DNA of 64,000 nt from an uncultured Lachnospiraceae bacterium. GTDB taxonomy: Bacteria > Bacillota > Clostridia > Lachnospirales > Lachnospiraceae. Made by a program: the position numbers and the translations under genes. Within the stretch, counting starts at the first letter, position 1, and each line of letters starts with the position of its first letter. Under the pieces are notes generated by a model, which was not told the origin of the DNA, did no database searches, and saw only the letters and a program-made list of their open reading frames with translations. Below are positions 1-9,058 of this stretch, in pieces. The stretch covers positions 1-64,000 of the forward strand of contig CADBIU010000006.1 in the NCBI GenBank assembly GCA_902794825.1. The letters run 5' to 3'.

Positions 1-879
1 GTAGAGCAAAAATGTCGGCCAGAAGTTGCTGTAATAAACTCCATAGAATACGTAGATTATATTGTTGATGGTGCCAAATCCGGAAACGCATTTGTTGGAG
101 ATTATTTAAAAGGTCTCGTATTAAACTCATTATTATTTCCAGATACAATTTCTCCACAATATGAGACCACACCACTAAACGTTGTATGGAAAGATGTTCT
201 AACTGAATTTTACCCCGAATTTCTTAAAGAAATAGACAAAGTCGAGTATAATAACCAAATTTATGAAACTCTTTCCAGCAAAGGAAAAATAGCTTTTAAA
301 GCAGCAACTTGGCAATTTGATCAAACAATTTCTGATAATTATGGCCTAAGAGATGCCGGAATGCTATGCCTCTCATATATGAGAATTATTGAACTCGAAT
401 TAAATATGTCAATTATTACAGAGCTTATAAACCATAGTAATGAGATAGCAACAGAATACAATGCGAATCTGAATAGTTTGACCGGAAATGCAAAAAAGCA
501 GTTTATCAAGAAATGGAGAACACACATTAATTGTTTCACACTCGGGAAACCAGAGCATACGCTTGAGAGATTATGGTATCTCTTTATTAATCTTTCGCTT
601 AACAGAGATTCTTCAGATAAGAATGGAAAGCCTAATAATAGTGTGCGTAATCGCGATAATGTTTCCTCTGTCATACTAAATATTCTTGCTAGAATACTTA
701 ATAATAAAGGAATGGCTGCCTTAGCATCCGGACGATTTGTTGATATGATTAACTATGATACTAGAAATGAATATAGAAACCCTCCGGCACACACAAAATA
801 TGTCAGCCTTGAAACCGCTTTCAAATGCAAATCATACGTAGAAGATATATTACTCGAGCTAAATTCCTACAAGCTTTAG
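1..879 (+). CDS. Partial hypothetical protein with HEPN-like C-terminus
   Basis: The frame is open from base 1 to a TAG at 877-879, giving about 292 residues with the N-terminus outside the window. I recognise no named family for the first two thirds. Near the C-terminus there is EYRNPPAHTKYVS, which fits the R-x4-6-H signature of HEPN domains (R-N-P-P-A-H), followed by a helical stretch. HEPN proteins are often RNases in toxin-antitoxin or abortive-infection systems, so a defence role is plausible but inferred. The gene is AT-richer than the core genes and converges on the hsd operon. The full N-terminus would be needed to name the family. Confidence 0.6.
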   Translation, partial: VEQKCRPEVAVINSIEYVDYIVDGAKSGNAFVGDYLKGLVLNSLLFPDTISPQYETTPLNVVWKDVLTEFYPEFLKEIDKVEYNNQIYETLSSKGKIAFKAATWQFDQTISDNYGLRDAGMLCLSYMRIIELELNMSIITELINHSNEIATEYNANLNSLTGNAKKQFIKKWRTHINCFTLGKPEHTLERLWYLFINLSLNRDSSDKNGKPNNSVRNRDNVSSVILNILARILNNKGMAALASGRFVDMINYDTRNEYRNPPAHTKYVSLETAFKCKSYVEDILLELNSYKL

Positions 880-991
880 AGAGTCCTTGATATTTATTAA
901 TGCATTTTACCAAAGGCTAAAGGCACAATTGCAACAGTCAGTAGTAACAAATCTCCTCTGGATTGAATTCATAGTATCTTTCAAAATGATA

Positions 992-1030
992 AACACTACC
1001 GGGAGTAAACCTAAAACTCTCGGTAGTGTT
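992..1030. terminator. Hairpin between convergent genes
   Basis: A near-perfect inverted repeat (aacactaccgggag at 992-1005 with ctctcggtagtgtt at 1017-1030) sits between the end of the HEPN-like gene and the end of the minus-strand accessory operon. The minus-strand side is followed by a moderately T-rich stretch, so it most likely terminates the long hsd operon. There is no strong T-run on the plus side. Confidence 0.5.
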
Positions 1031-1055
1031 GGGGACAGAACTCTCCTATTTTTCT

Positions 1056-1238
1056 TCAGTCTTCACATATCTCAACGCCCATCTTCTAAATCAGGTCATG
1101 TAGACTCTTATCATACTGCTCCTATGAGATGGCCCCCCGCTCCTGGAGCTTATCGAGGGTATCCTTCTGTCGGAGAAATAGCAACTCATTCTTCTCTTCA
1201 TAACCGAGAGCCGACCACGGGGTGTTGGCTATGTTCCA
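1056..1238 (-). pseudogene. Decayed small SHOCT-like protein remnant
   Basis: This gap holds no intact gene. Translating the minus strand in one frame gives 60 codons reading WNIANTPWSALGYEEKNELL, then FLRQKDTLDKLQERGAIS, a TAG, EQYDKSLHDLI, a second TAG, and KMGVEICED before TGA. Ignoring the two stops, the pattern (L-x-x-Q-x-x-T-L-x-x-L-x-x-x-G-A-I-S-x-x-Q-Y-x-K) is like short C-terminal SHOCT-type helical hairpins in small clostridial and mobile-element proteins. There is no start codon; a TAA lies just upstream in frame. It sits 23 bases after the preceding operon gene and runs into the hairpin at 992-1030. The family assignment is from memory of the pattern only. Confidence 0.55.
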
Positions 1239-1261
1239 TATTTATTTATTATAAGATACAT

Positions 1262-1765
1262 CTATTTCCTGTTGTCATCCAGCAATTCAATCTTACTGAC
1301 CGGATTTCCGATCAGTCTTACCTTCGTGGCAATACGTTCATAGGTATGGTGGAGGAAATCCATTTTTCTGGATCGATATACACCGACAAACCTATATGGT
1401 TCTTTGGGATCCGTTTTAACAAATACAAGCCTCAATGCCGATAAATCGTGTTTTGCGATCGATATCCAATCTTCATGACGGGTGTCTTCAGCGTCCTCGT
1501 GGATCTTGTTTCCGCCATCACATAAGGTATTCTTCCACTCAGAATTATTAGCATATAGTTTTGGCATCCAAATTATAAAATGGTCTCCAGGATTTGTACC
1601 TTTGAAGCTACCATCCTTAGTGTCCGGATAACATGCTTTGGGATACATGGACCGGCCGACTCCAAATGCCTCATTCAAAACATCAATATTGATCCTGAAT
1701 CTACAAGACGGATCATTTGCATCAAGAATGTCCACCCGTTTAGGCAGCACTTTAAGTTTCGTCAT
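1262..1765 (-). CDS. Hypothetical protein, last intact gene of hsd accessory operon
   Basis: A 167-aa soluble protein with no signal peptide or membrane segment. It starts at ATG 1765 with an AGGAGG-like site just upstream and lies 27 bases after the preceding gene. The C-terminal half has EPYRFVGVYRSRKM followed by a conserved-looking ERIATKVRLIG segment; the aromatic/RFVG strand is reminiscent of PUA/SRA-like modules attached to restriction proteins, but I cannot assign a family. Position and spacing say it is co-transcribed with the type I restriction genes. A role with modified DNA is an inference from context only. Confidence 0.6.
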   Translation of the reverse strand: MTKLKVLPKRVDILDANDPSCRFRINIDVLNEAFGVGRSMYPKACYPDTKDGSFKGTNPGDHFIIWMPKLYANNSEWKNTLCDGGNKIHEDAEDTRHEDWISIAKHDLSALRLVFVKTDPKEPYRFVGVYRSRKMDFLHHTYERIATKVRLIGNPVSKIELLDDNRK

Positions 1766-1792
1766 GGCGGCCTCCTGTTTACAGACTCTTTC

Positions 1793-2659
1793 TTACGCAA
1801 GGAACTCTTTCACAAAATCGATATCACCGAGTACTGGATTCTTCTTCACCGACTCTTCTAAAAACAGTGTCGCAAGGCGCTGATCCAGTTCATACAAATA
1901 TCCGAGGTTGCCTGTTCCGTTAACATTAAATGGCGCATATTTGACCTGACTGTATACTTTTATTTGCTCGGTATAATCCCAAGCGCTTATAGGATTATTG
2001 ATATACGTATAATTGCAACGTACTAAATATCCGTGAGTGTCTCCTTCAAACATTCCAACTAGCTCTTCCGGCCTTGCAGCTATTATGCTCTCTTCGCGTA
2101 CCAGACTAATTGCTCTGATCTTTCCGTGAACTGCATGAAATATCATATCGCCTGCTTTCAAATCTTTAAGGCGATCCCAGTAATGGAACTTCATTCCATA
2201 CTTGCTCTCATAAGGCGCCCAGATATAGCCGCCGGCATACTCAACATTAAAAGAGCCTCCCTGAAAGCAATAGTATGTTCTTTTCTTTCCAGGATCCCAC
2301 TTAATAATCCCTTTTTGAGCAGATGCGGTTGTTTTCTTTGAAGTAGTGCCAACTTTATGGGAGGGTTCTTTCTTAACAGGAGCTCTAGCCGCGTCAACGC
2401 TCTCCATAAATTCCTTATACTTCTGTGCCTTCGCTTTTTCTTCAGCTGTAACCTTCTCCTCTACAGCTGCTGTGGCAATTGCGTTCATTTCTGACTGAAG
2501 AGCCTCGTTTTTAAGAGAAATATGCTTTTGAAAAGCGTCTGGGTATTTGAACTTGCTGACCTTTTCGTCAAACTGAATTGTCATATAACCAGAATCAATA
2601 GAGGTTATCGTACCAATCCCATATCTTGCACTTGTAACTTTTTCACCTATAAGATTCAT
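1793..2659 (-). CDS. Two-domain protein: SH3/Tudor-like N-terminus plus PUA/EVE-like C-terminus
   Basis: 288 aa from the ATG at 2659, chosen over an ATG 12 bases upstream because a GAGGG site is correctly spaced and because the protein then begins MNLIGEKVT like its neighbour. Residues 1-50 form a small beta-rich module (YGIGTITSIDSG, then QFDEKVSKFKYPDAF) resembling the Tudor/SH3-type barrel at the C-terminus of PcrA. An Ala/Glu/Lys-rich helical linker follows to about residue 110. The C-terminal half has FHYWDRLKDLKAGDMIFH and GKIRAISLVREE, a pattern like EVE/PUA-fold domains that read modified bases. It is paralogous to the next upstream gene only in the N-terminal third. Function unknown; a nucleic-acid reader within the restriction operon is the inference. 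Confidence 0.65.
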   Translation of the reverse strand: MNLIGEKVTSARYGIGTITSIDSGYMTIQFDEKVSKFKYPDAFQKHISLKNEALQSEMNAIATAAVEEKVTAEEKAKAQKYKEFMESVDAARAPVKKEPSHKVGTTSKKTTASAQKGIIKWDPGKKRTYYCFQGGSFNVEYAGGYIWAPYESKYGMKFHYWDRLKDLKAGDMIFHAVHGKIRAISLVREESIIAARPEELVGMFEGDTHGYLVRCNYTYINNPISAWDYTEQIKVYSQVKYAPFNVNGTGNLGYLYELDQRLATLFLEESVKKNPVLGDIDFVKEFLA

Positions 2660-2715
2660 AGTTGCCCTCATTTTGACTTACTGTTCCAATGTCCATGTCT
2701 TCAAACTATGCATAT

Positions 2716-3804
2716 TTATCTACACCGCGTCAACGCTCCTTCAGCTTCTCCGATCCGATCACTATCCAGACGGTTCTCATCACAGTAAAAGTGTAGAAAA
2801 TCTTTTGCCAGCTGTTCGTCTTTTGATCCTTTTTTTATTTCCACAGCATCCCGGAGAATCTGAACGCCTTCATCTTCAGCAATATACCGGAACAGCCCCG
2901 TTCCCCATAATGGCTTTGACGGTTGGTTCTTGTTAGCATGATATTTCCAGAACGGCAGCTTCTTTCCCTCTTCTAATGTAAATTGCATCCTGTACCTGGG
3001 ATGAGCTTGGACGTAGCCTGTTTTGTCATCATCTCCTTCAAAGAAATCACCAATGATGAAAATAGCGAATACGAACCTGTCTTTTTCCTTGGAACCCGGG
3101 ATTCTAGTTGTTAGAATCGCAAGGCTGTTTTTAAAAGCGTTTTTTATCCTTAATGCGATACCTTCGTCATACTTGCTCGGACGATGGGTTCCTGCCTCTG
3201 CGATCCAGTCGATCAGCATGACGCTTTCGTAACAAGCCCACCCACCATCTTTTTGTATTGCTTCCAGCTGTTCTCTGCTTATTATCCCATCGTAATAATC
3301 CTTACATGGACATCCCAAGTTAGAGCACCAGATTCCTTCTTTCTTTGCATGTTTTCTGATCAGGGCATCACTGCAGACATTTGTAAAACCGATGCCGTTC
3401 TCTTCGACTCCCCCATCATTATAAGTACACTTGAACGCAATATTCTTGGATGCATACACTTTCCTTTTAACCGGAGTTGTTCTATTTGTCCTTGCGGTTG
3501 CACCGGCGGTCTCTTTCTTCACAGGAGTTTTAGCTACTTCGACGCTCTGCATAACATCCTTAATCATCTGAGCCTTCGCCTTTTCTTTGGCTGCGGCTTT
3601 TGCCTCAACCGCTGCTGTGGCGATATCGTTCATTTCAGCTTGAAGAGTCTCGTTTTCAAGAGTAATGTGCTTCTGGAAAGCATCCGGATATTTGAACTTG
3701 CTGACCTTTTCGGCAAACTGAACGGTCACGTGAACACCATCGATAATCATTATCGTCCCTGTCCCGTACTTTGCATTTGTAACTTTCTCGCCTATCAGAT
3801 TCAT
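2716..3804 (-). CDS. Paralogue with shared N-terminal module and Cys-rich unknown C-terminal domain
   Basis: 362 aa starting MNLIGEKVT. Residues 1-105 closely match the N-terminus of the downstream gene (same module and linker, including EKVSKFKYPDAFQKH, and visibly similar DNA), so the two arose by duplication or domain swapping. The remainder is unrelated: an FKCTYNDGG strand, VCSDALIRKH, WCSNLGCPCKDYYDG and GGWACYES suggest a metal- or disulfide-organised domain. A longer segment ends in LPFWKYHANKNQPSKPLW and GLFRYIAEDE. I do not recognise a characterised family. It is 21 bases downstream of the GIY-YIG gene and 44-56 bases before the next, consistent with one operon. Confidence 0.65.
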   Translation of the reverse strand: MNLIGEKVTNAKYGTGTIMIIDGVHVTVQFAEKVSKFKYPDAFQKHITLENETLQAEMNDIATAAVEAKAAAKEKAKAQMIKDVMQSVEVAKTPVKKETAGATARTNRTTPVKRKVYASKNIAFKCTYNDGGVEENGIGFTNVCSDALIRKHAKKEGIWCSNLGCPCKDYYDGIISREQLEAIQKDGGWACYESVMLIDWIAEAGTHRPSKYDEGIALRIKNAFKNSLAILTTRIPGSKEKDRFVFAIFIIGDFFEGDDDKTGYVQAHPRYRMQFTLEEGKKLPFWKYHANKNQPSKPLWGTGLFRYIAEDEGVQILRDAVEIKKGSKDEQLAKDFLHFYCDENRLDSDRIGEAEGALTRCR

Positions 3805-3825
3805 ATTATGACCCCACAGAATAAT

Positions 3826-4707
3826 TTAAGATTTTGGATCGGTTTGTTCTGTACTACTCGCCTCGATCTCCTTGAGTGTCCTTCCATCCTTCGTCTTCCA
3901 GGTCATAGGGCCGCTCACACTATATCCAAGCACAAACACTGCTGCTGCGGATGAACTGTTGAACAAAATATCCTCTGTCGTTTTATTGTCTATAACGTGT
4001 TTTTCGCTAATATGCTTTTCACGAAGCTTTACCATTCCCGAGCTAACTGATTTTTCACTGATCTTCTCATTGATCACAGCTCCTTTGTAAACCACAAATC
4101 CCTCGGAAGTAACTACTCCGGTTGCGCTGGCATTTCCCTGTGAAAGAAAATACTCCTCGCTTGCATCAGCAGCTGTCCCAGCGGCCGGTTTTACCGCTAA
4201 CGGCTCCAGGACCTTATACCCTAGAGCGTTGATGAGAATCTTGATGTTCTCGATGAATTCCTCCATCGCGGACACCTGCGACTCCTTCATTACCGTATTC
4301 TTATAAGTATTCTTTGTAAGCACTTTATAACGATTGCCGGCACGTGCAATCTCGACAAGGCGGTATTCCAAGTAACGGATCAGCGCTTTATTCAGGTCAC
4401 GCCCAGTAAAGAGCACTGCAGAATTCCAGTAGTACTTCTCTTTTCCGGATTGGTTATCACGAATATGCTGAATAAGCCGATCTTTAATGTTCTCGGCTTC
4501 TCCTATATACACAGAATCATCACCGTCGTCTTCTTTACAGAACAGAAAATAGACACCGGGACCTGTGATGTCATCTCTCTTACAGGAAGCCACCTCAATA
4601 CGAGGAATCTTGATGGCCATCCCATTCCAATTTGATAATTCCGCAGTGATAATGCTATCAGCGGTACCATTGACCAGAAACAGTTCTATTGCTTTTCCGA
4701 ATGACAT
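3826..4707 (-). CDS. GIY-YIG nuclease-family protein with DUF4357 C-terminus
   Basis: 293 aa. Around residues 48-95 the sequence GPGVYFLF, then SVYIGEAENIKDRLIQH, gives the GVY...YIG core and conserved Arg of the GIY-YIG nuclease fold. The C-terminal 100 residues (SATGVVTSEGFVVYKGA, a run to FNSSSAAAVFVLGYSVSG, then TWKTKDGRTLKEI) match the DUF4357 pattern often fused to GIY-YIG domains in restriction islands. It begins 19 bases after hsdR, so it is probably translated from the same mRNA. Family members are common passengers of type I loci but their target is not established. It could be a second nuclease or a repair/processing factor. Confidence 0.85.
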   Translation of the reverse strand: MSFGKAIELFLVNGTADSIITAELSNWNGMAIKIPRIEVASCKRDDITGPGVYFLFCKEDDGDDSVYIGEAENIKDRLIQHIRDNQSGKEKYYWNSAVLFTGRDLNKALIRYLEYRLVEIARAGNRYKVLTKNTYKNTVMKESQVSAMEEFIENIKILINALGYKVLEPLAVKPAAGTAADASEEYFLSQGNASATGVVTSEGFVVYKGAVINEKISEKSVSSGMVKLREKHISEKHVIDNKTTEDILFNSSSAAAVFVLGYSVSGPMTWKTKDGRTLKEIEASSTEQTDPKS

Positions 4708-4726
4708 TATTGATTACCTCAATTTC

Positions 4727-7700
4727 TCAATCTTCATACTTTTTGAAGTTTTCTGTTTGCTCTAGAATGTCATTATAGACTTTTTCGTAAATTTCCGGTG
4801 GTGTTGGAGGATACCCATGTTTTGCCAGTATTATTATTATATCTGCCTGCATGAGAGCTTTGATCTGAGCACTGTTTGCCCAATCTGAATACTTCTCCTT
4901 ATCTCGGAGCGCAGCACGGATCTCCTTTGCCAGTTCTATATTTTCACTTTCAGGAAAATCGAATTTAAACTTATCAGCGACTGCAACAAGGATGTCGTAG
5001 AACGCTTTCTCTTCGTAATCAATTCCCATGGAGCTGAAGGAATCCTGCTCTTCTTTAAGTTTTCGAAGCAGTTCCATCAACTGGTCAGATACATCATCCA
5101 GAATACTTCTGACATATTCTGCATCCGACATCCGGCTATTATAATTATCAAGCACTGCCTGTAGTCTTTCTTCAAATGTCTTCGCCTTGATCTTATTAAC
5201 CTTTTTGAATTCAGCGACTTTCTTCTTTAATAGCTGCGCCAGAATTTTCACTTTTGTATTTGGCAATTTGATACGGCTTATTCGAGTTATATACTCATCG
5301 CTAAAAAGATCGACGGCTTCCGCATTGATATCCTTGTCCGTGGAAAATACTTCCTCAACCCCTTCAGATCTTATTGCTTCTTCGAGCATCTTCTGAACGT
5401 GAGCGTTCATCGTGTCGGCATCCGGTGCATCTCCCTTAGTCAACTTGAATAAAACAGAGCGAACTGCTTTATAGTAATAAATCAGATCAAGTTCATACTG
5501 CGTAAAGTCCTTACCGCTGTTACACAAGTTAAATGCCTTGGAGAGTCTGAGAACATTTGACATAAATCTCTGCTCTAACTCTTTTGTATTCTGCACGAAC
5601 TCTGCTGCTTCATTGAGGCAGTTTAATTGCTCGCCGGGTGCTCCATGAAAGTACTTGCTGTTATCAAACCCATGCATCATAGCATCCAAAACTTCAAGCT
5701 GATTCCTAACAATACGAACTGCAGCCTGAACGCTGTCTTCATCAAACTTATCTTCTTCAAAATCTGTATATGTCCGCAGTGCTGTTAATAGACCCAGCTT
5801 TATACCGATAAAATCTACAATCAAGCCACAGTCTTTTCCTGCATACGATCGATTCACCCGAGAAACTGTCTGTACGATGGTATGGCTCTGTGTGATTGGC
5901 TTATCAATATAGATAGTATCAAGGAAAGGTACGTCGAAGCCAGTGAGCCATAGATCTACCACAATCGCGATCTTAAAATTACTATGTATATTCTTGAACT
6001 GGATCGCTGCCGTTTTTCGTACCGAATCTGATCCCAACAGATCATACATCTCCTGTGGATCGTCCTTCGCCCTAGTTGCCACGAATTGGCACATAGGCAT
6101 TGGGATCAGCTCTCTCTTATCCTGCTCAGTCAACTCAACATCATCTGGTGCAACTTTCAGTTCAAACCACTCTGGACGTTTTGTTTTGAGTATGTTGTAG
6201 AACTTGAATGCAATCGGACGGTTCATGCACACAAACATGCACTTACCAGCAACAGTAGCTCCCTCACGTACTCGGCTTTCATAATGATCTATGAAATAAT
6301 CTGCAACGGAATTAAGGACCTCATTATCACCGACAATCGCTGCCATATTTGTGACAGCTTTCTTGCTGGCCTCAACCTGGTACTCATTACTCCCAGCCGC
6401 AAGACACTGTTTATAATACTCCTCAATCTCCTGTACTTTTTCACTGTCAAGCACGGCTCTGGCAGGTCTTCCATCATATACTAATCGGACGGTGATACCA
6501 TCTTTCACAGAGTCGGTCATAGTATACTGATCGATGACTGGACCGAACACATCCATAGTGGCATCCACCGGAGTCCCAGTGAATCCGATATACGTTGCCT
6601 GCGGTAATGCGGTATGCAGAAATCTTGCAAAACCATAGCGTTTCAGGACCTCATCAGATTTCACTACAAGCTTCATATCCAGGTTATTGCTTGTTCGATG
6701 CGCTTCATCAGAAATACAGATGATATTCTGGCGTTTACTCAGCTCTCCGAACTCATCGGCAAACTTCTGGATTGTCGTCAAGTACACGCCGCCACTGGCT
6801 GTTTTTGCCAGAACCTCTTTCAGCTGGTCACGGCTATCCATTTCAACAACAGTACTATCGCCAATAAACCTTTTTGCGTTTAAGAACTGACGAGAAAGCT
6901 GATCATCCAAATCAGAGCGATCGGTGATCAGTAGGACGGTCGGAGAATGGAGGCTAGGCTCATGCATGATAAGTCGTGTCAGAAACAGCATGATAAAGCT
7001 CTTGCCACAACCAGTCGTCCCGAAATATGTACCACCCTTTCCGTCCCCATAAGGTTTTTGATGTTTTAGAACATTTGCAAGCAGCTTCCTTGCTGCAAAA
7101 TACTGCGGGTAGCTAGCAACAACCTTAACATTTTTCCCATTGTCGGTATCTGGAAAGTAAATGAAGTTGTGAATGATGTCATAGAGCCGTTCTTTTCGGA
7201 ACATGCCTTGTATCATCGTATCAAGAGAAGGAATACCGTCAGCCGGGCGGTCAGACGCTTCAATTCGACGCCATGAATAGAAAAACTCGTAATCCGAAAA
7301 GATGCTTCCCGCTTTTGTGTTTACTCCGTCCGAAATAACTGCAAAGCAGTTGTACTTAAACAATTCCGGTATGTCACGCATGTACCGGGTCGTGATCTGC
7401 ACGTAAGCGTCGTGGATCGTCGTGTCTTCCTTGATGGCAGACTTAAACTCCATCACCACTACCGGCAGGCCATTGACGTACACGATGGCGTCAGGTCGCC
7501 TGGTCGCTTTCGACCCCTTAACGGTCATCTGGTTGACGATTTTGACGATGTTCTTGTTGTCCTCCGTATCAAAGTCCAGCAGGCGCAGATGGAAGTCTTT
7601 TGCGCTGCGATCTTCGCGAACAAAGGTCTCGCCCTCGACCATACGGAGAAACATACTCCGGTTGGCACTGTACACCGGCAGTGCGGAGGCGTACCGGAGG

Positions 7701-7903
7701 GAGCGGATGATGGAATTGATCTCGGAGTCTGTGATGCCCTGCGGCGCGTACTTGGCCGCAAGGAACGCAGAGAGATCTTCTTCAATCAGAACGTCCGTCA
7801 GCTCTCTGTGAAGGGCGTCGCCAGAGACGTGCTCGTAGCCCTCCGCCATGAATTTGTCTATGATAGCCTGTTCGAGAACGGCCTCAGAAAAGATAGCTGG
7901 CAT
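4727..7903 (-). CDS. hsdR: Type I restriction endonuclease, R subunit
   Basis: 1058 aa, normal length for HsdR. Residues about 138-154 carry the PD-(D/E)xK nuclease core (RRPDAIVYV, then VVMEFKSA: D138, E152, K154). GTTGCGKS at 295-302 is the Walker A of the SF2 translocase motor, DEAHR at about 399-403 is motif II, and GFTGTP and VNRSYAGKD further on are later helicase motifs. The C-terminal helical region binds the methyltransferase core. The enzyme translocates DNA with ATP and cleaves unmethylated foreign DNA away from the recognition site. It follows hsdS by five bases. Confidence 0.97.
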   Translation of the reverse strand: MPAIFSEAVLEQAIIDKFMAEGYEHVSGDALHRELTDVLIEEDLSAFLAAKYAPQGITDSEINSIIRSLRYASALPVYSANRSMFLRMVEGETFVREDRSAKDFHLRLLDFDTEDNKNIVKIVNQMTVKGSKATRRPDAIVYVNGLPVVVMEFKSAIKEDTTIHDAYVQITTRYMRDIPELFKYNCFAVISDGVNTKAGSIFSDYEFFYSWRRIEASDRPADGIPSLDTMIQGMFRKERLYDIIHNFIYFPDTDNGKNVKVVASYPQYFAARKLLANVLKHQKPYGDGKGGTYFGTTGCGKSFIMLFLTRLIMHEPSLHSPTVLLITDRSDLDDQLSRQFLNAKRFIGDSTVVEMDSRDQLKEVLAKTASGGVYLTTIQKFADEFGELSKRQNIICISDEAHRTSNNLDMKLVVKSDEVLKRYGFARFLHTALPQATYIGFTGTPVDATMDVFGPVIDQYTMTDSVKDGITVRLVYDGRPARAVLDSEKVQEIEEYYKQCLAAGSNEYQVEASKKAVTNMAAIVGDNEVLNSVADYFIDHYESRVREGATVAGKCMFVCMNRPIAFKFYNILKTKRPEWFELKVAPDDVELTEQDKRELIPMPMCQFVATRAKDDPQEMYDLLGSDSVRKTAAIQFKNIHSNFKIAIVVDLWLTGFDVPFLDTIYIDKPITQSHTIVQTVSRVNRSYAGKDCGLIVDFIGIKLGLLTALRTYTDFEEDKFDEDSVQAAVRIVRNQLEVLDAMMHGFDNSKYFHGAPGEQLNCLNEAAEFVQNTKELEQRFMSNVLRLSKAFNLCNSGKDFTQYELDLIYYYKAVRSVLFKLTKGDAPDADTMNAHVQKMLEEAIRSEGVEEVFSTDKDINAEAVDLFSDEYITRISRIKLPNTKVKILAQLLKKKVAEFKKVNKIKAKTFEERLQAVLDNYNSRMSDAEYVRSILDDVSDQLMELLRKLKEEQDSFSSMGIDYEEKAFYDILVAVADKFKFDFPESENIELAKEIRAALRDKEKYSDWANSAQIKALMQADIIIILAKHGYPPTPPEIYEKVYNDILEQTENFKKYED

Positions 7904-7908
7904 TTACA

Positions 7909-9048
7909 TCACGCTCCTTTTGTTAATAACAGCTTCCTTAAATTATGCAACTCTAATAACTCCTTCTGATTTCGCTGTATTTCTTTCCTAATAACAGCGC
8001 TCCGAGAAGCATATTCTTGAAGGTCAGACAATTCCGATATATTCAATTTCATTCCGGACAACCCAACTATTGTCAATGCAATCTGAGTAGATCCTATATA
8101 GAGCGAATTAAGTGCGGCTCGGAACATACTAGATTGCAAGTAATCATACACAAAAAAACGATACTCTGGCTCGGTAAAATCCTTTATCCAAATAATGTTT
8201 CCGTCTTTAAAATAGAATTCTTCGTTTTCTACAAGATAGCTATTTCCAATCGTTCCAACTGCTGTTATAAGGATATCTCCTTCCGTGGGTATCCCGTAGG
8301 TCTCTTTAATCGACTCAAAATGTTCTCGAGAGATAAACAAAGGGTCTTCGATTGGCTCACCAATCTTTTTAAGTGAAATCTCTCCACCCCGATAAAAGGG
8401 AACACCTTCAGAAACATAGTCCTCAGCGAAAACTCTTTTACTCGAGGTAAGCGTACAAATACTTGATAGGACGGTTTCTATGTTGCAGTTTTCAGAATAG
8501 AATCTTTCAAAATCTACATCGATTATAGACTGAAGATTAGAATTGATTTTCCTTAAAAGATCAATCCGATCAGTTATAATCTGATAATTCCGAACTATCT
8601 TGCGCTGTTCATCAATCGTTTTTACAGGGAGTTTCATTTTACAGAAATCTTCCCAGTCTAAGGAACCGCGAACACCTCCTACAGCATAGAAAGACGCTTC
8701 ACGATCAAATTCGGCTCTCTTGAACCACAATTCCATGTATTCAGGAAGAAGTTGATCCGGACGATCCACTTCAAATATTACATATGCAGGAGACATAATC
8801 GCGGGTTCATCGGATGAATACATGGCTAAAGGAATTCTCTGGTCACGACTAACCTGCATCAAGCTGCATGCGAACTGGCTTTTTCTTATGACTTTATAAT
8901 TGCGTAAGTCCGTCCCTATGACATTTGCCACAGACGGAATATAACATTTATCTATGCTGATACCCATTAAATTTGTTATTCCGCCGTCAGTATTACGGTT
9001 ATCCAACACGGAAATATAATCACCGATCTTCTGATAGTTCTGCGCCAT
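7909..9048 (-). CDS. hsdS: Type I restriction-modification specificity subunit
   Basis: 379 aa with the usual two target-recognition domains, each followed by a helical spacer. TRD1 runs from IGDYISVLDNRN to DFCKMKLPV and is followed by a coil (IDEQRKIVRNYQIITDRIDL). TRD2 begins SSICTLTSSKRV, includes VPFYRGGEISLKKIG and GDILITAVGTIGNSYLV, and is followed by a coil ending HNLRKLLLTKGA. HsdS sets the bipartite recognition sequence for both methylation and cleavage. Both halves are present and no recombinase gene or spare TRD cassette is seen nearby, so phase variation is not evident here. The recognition sequence cannot be read from the protein by eye. Confidence 0.95.
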   Translation of the reverse strand: MAQNYQKIGDYISVLDNRNTDGGITNLMGISIDKCYIPSVANVIGTDLRNYKVIRKSQFACSLMQVSRDQRIPLAMYSSDEPAIMSPAYVIFEVDRPDQLLPEYMELWFKRAEFDREASFYAVGGVRGSLDWEDFCKMKLPVKTIDEQRKIVRNYQIITDRIDLLRKINSNLQSIIDVDFERFYSENCNIETVLSSICTLTSSKRVFAEDYVSEGVPFYRGGEISLKKIGEPIEDPLFISREHFESIKETYGIPTEGDILITAVGTIGNSYLVENEEFYFKDGNIIWIKDFTEPEYRFFVYDYLQSSMFRAALNSLYIGSTQIALTIVGLSGMKLNISELSDLQEYASRSAVIRKEIQRNQKELLELHNLRKLLLTKGA

Positions 9049-9058
9049 TTACACATCC

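Noticed and set aside
887..1444. 185-codon plus-strand frame after the HEPN-like gene
   Set aside because: It reads through the hairpin and antisense to the SHOCT-like remnant and the 167-aa gene; no ribosome site or family pattern.
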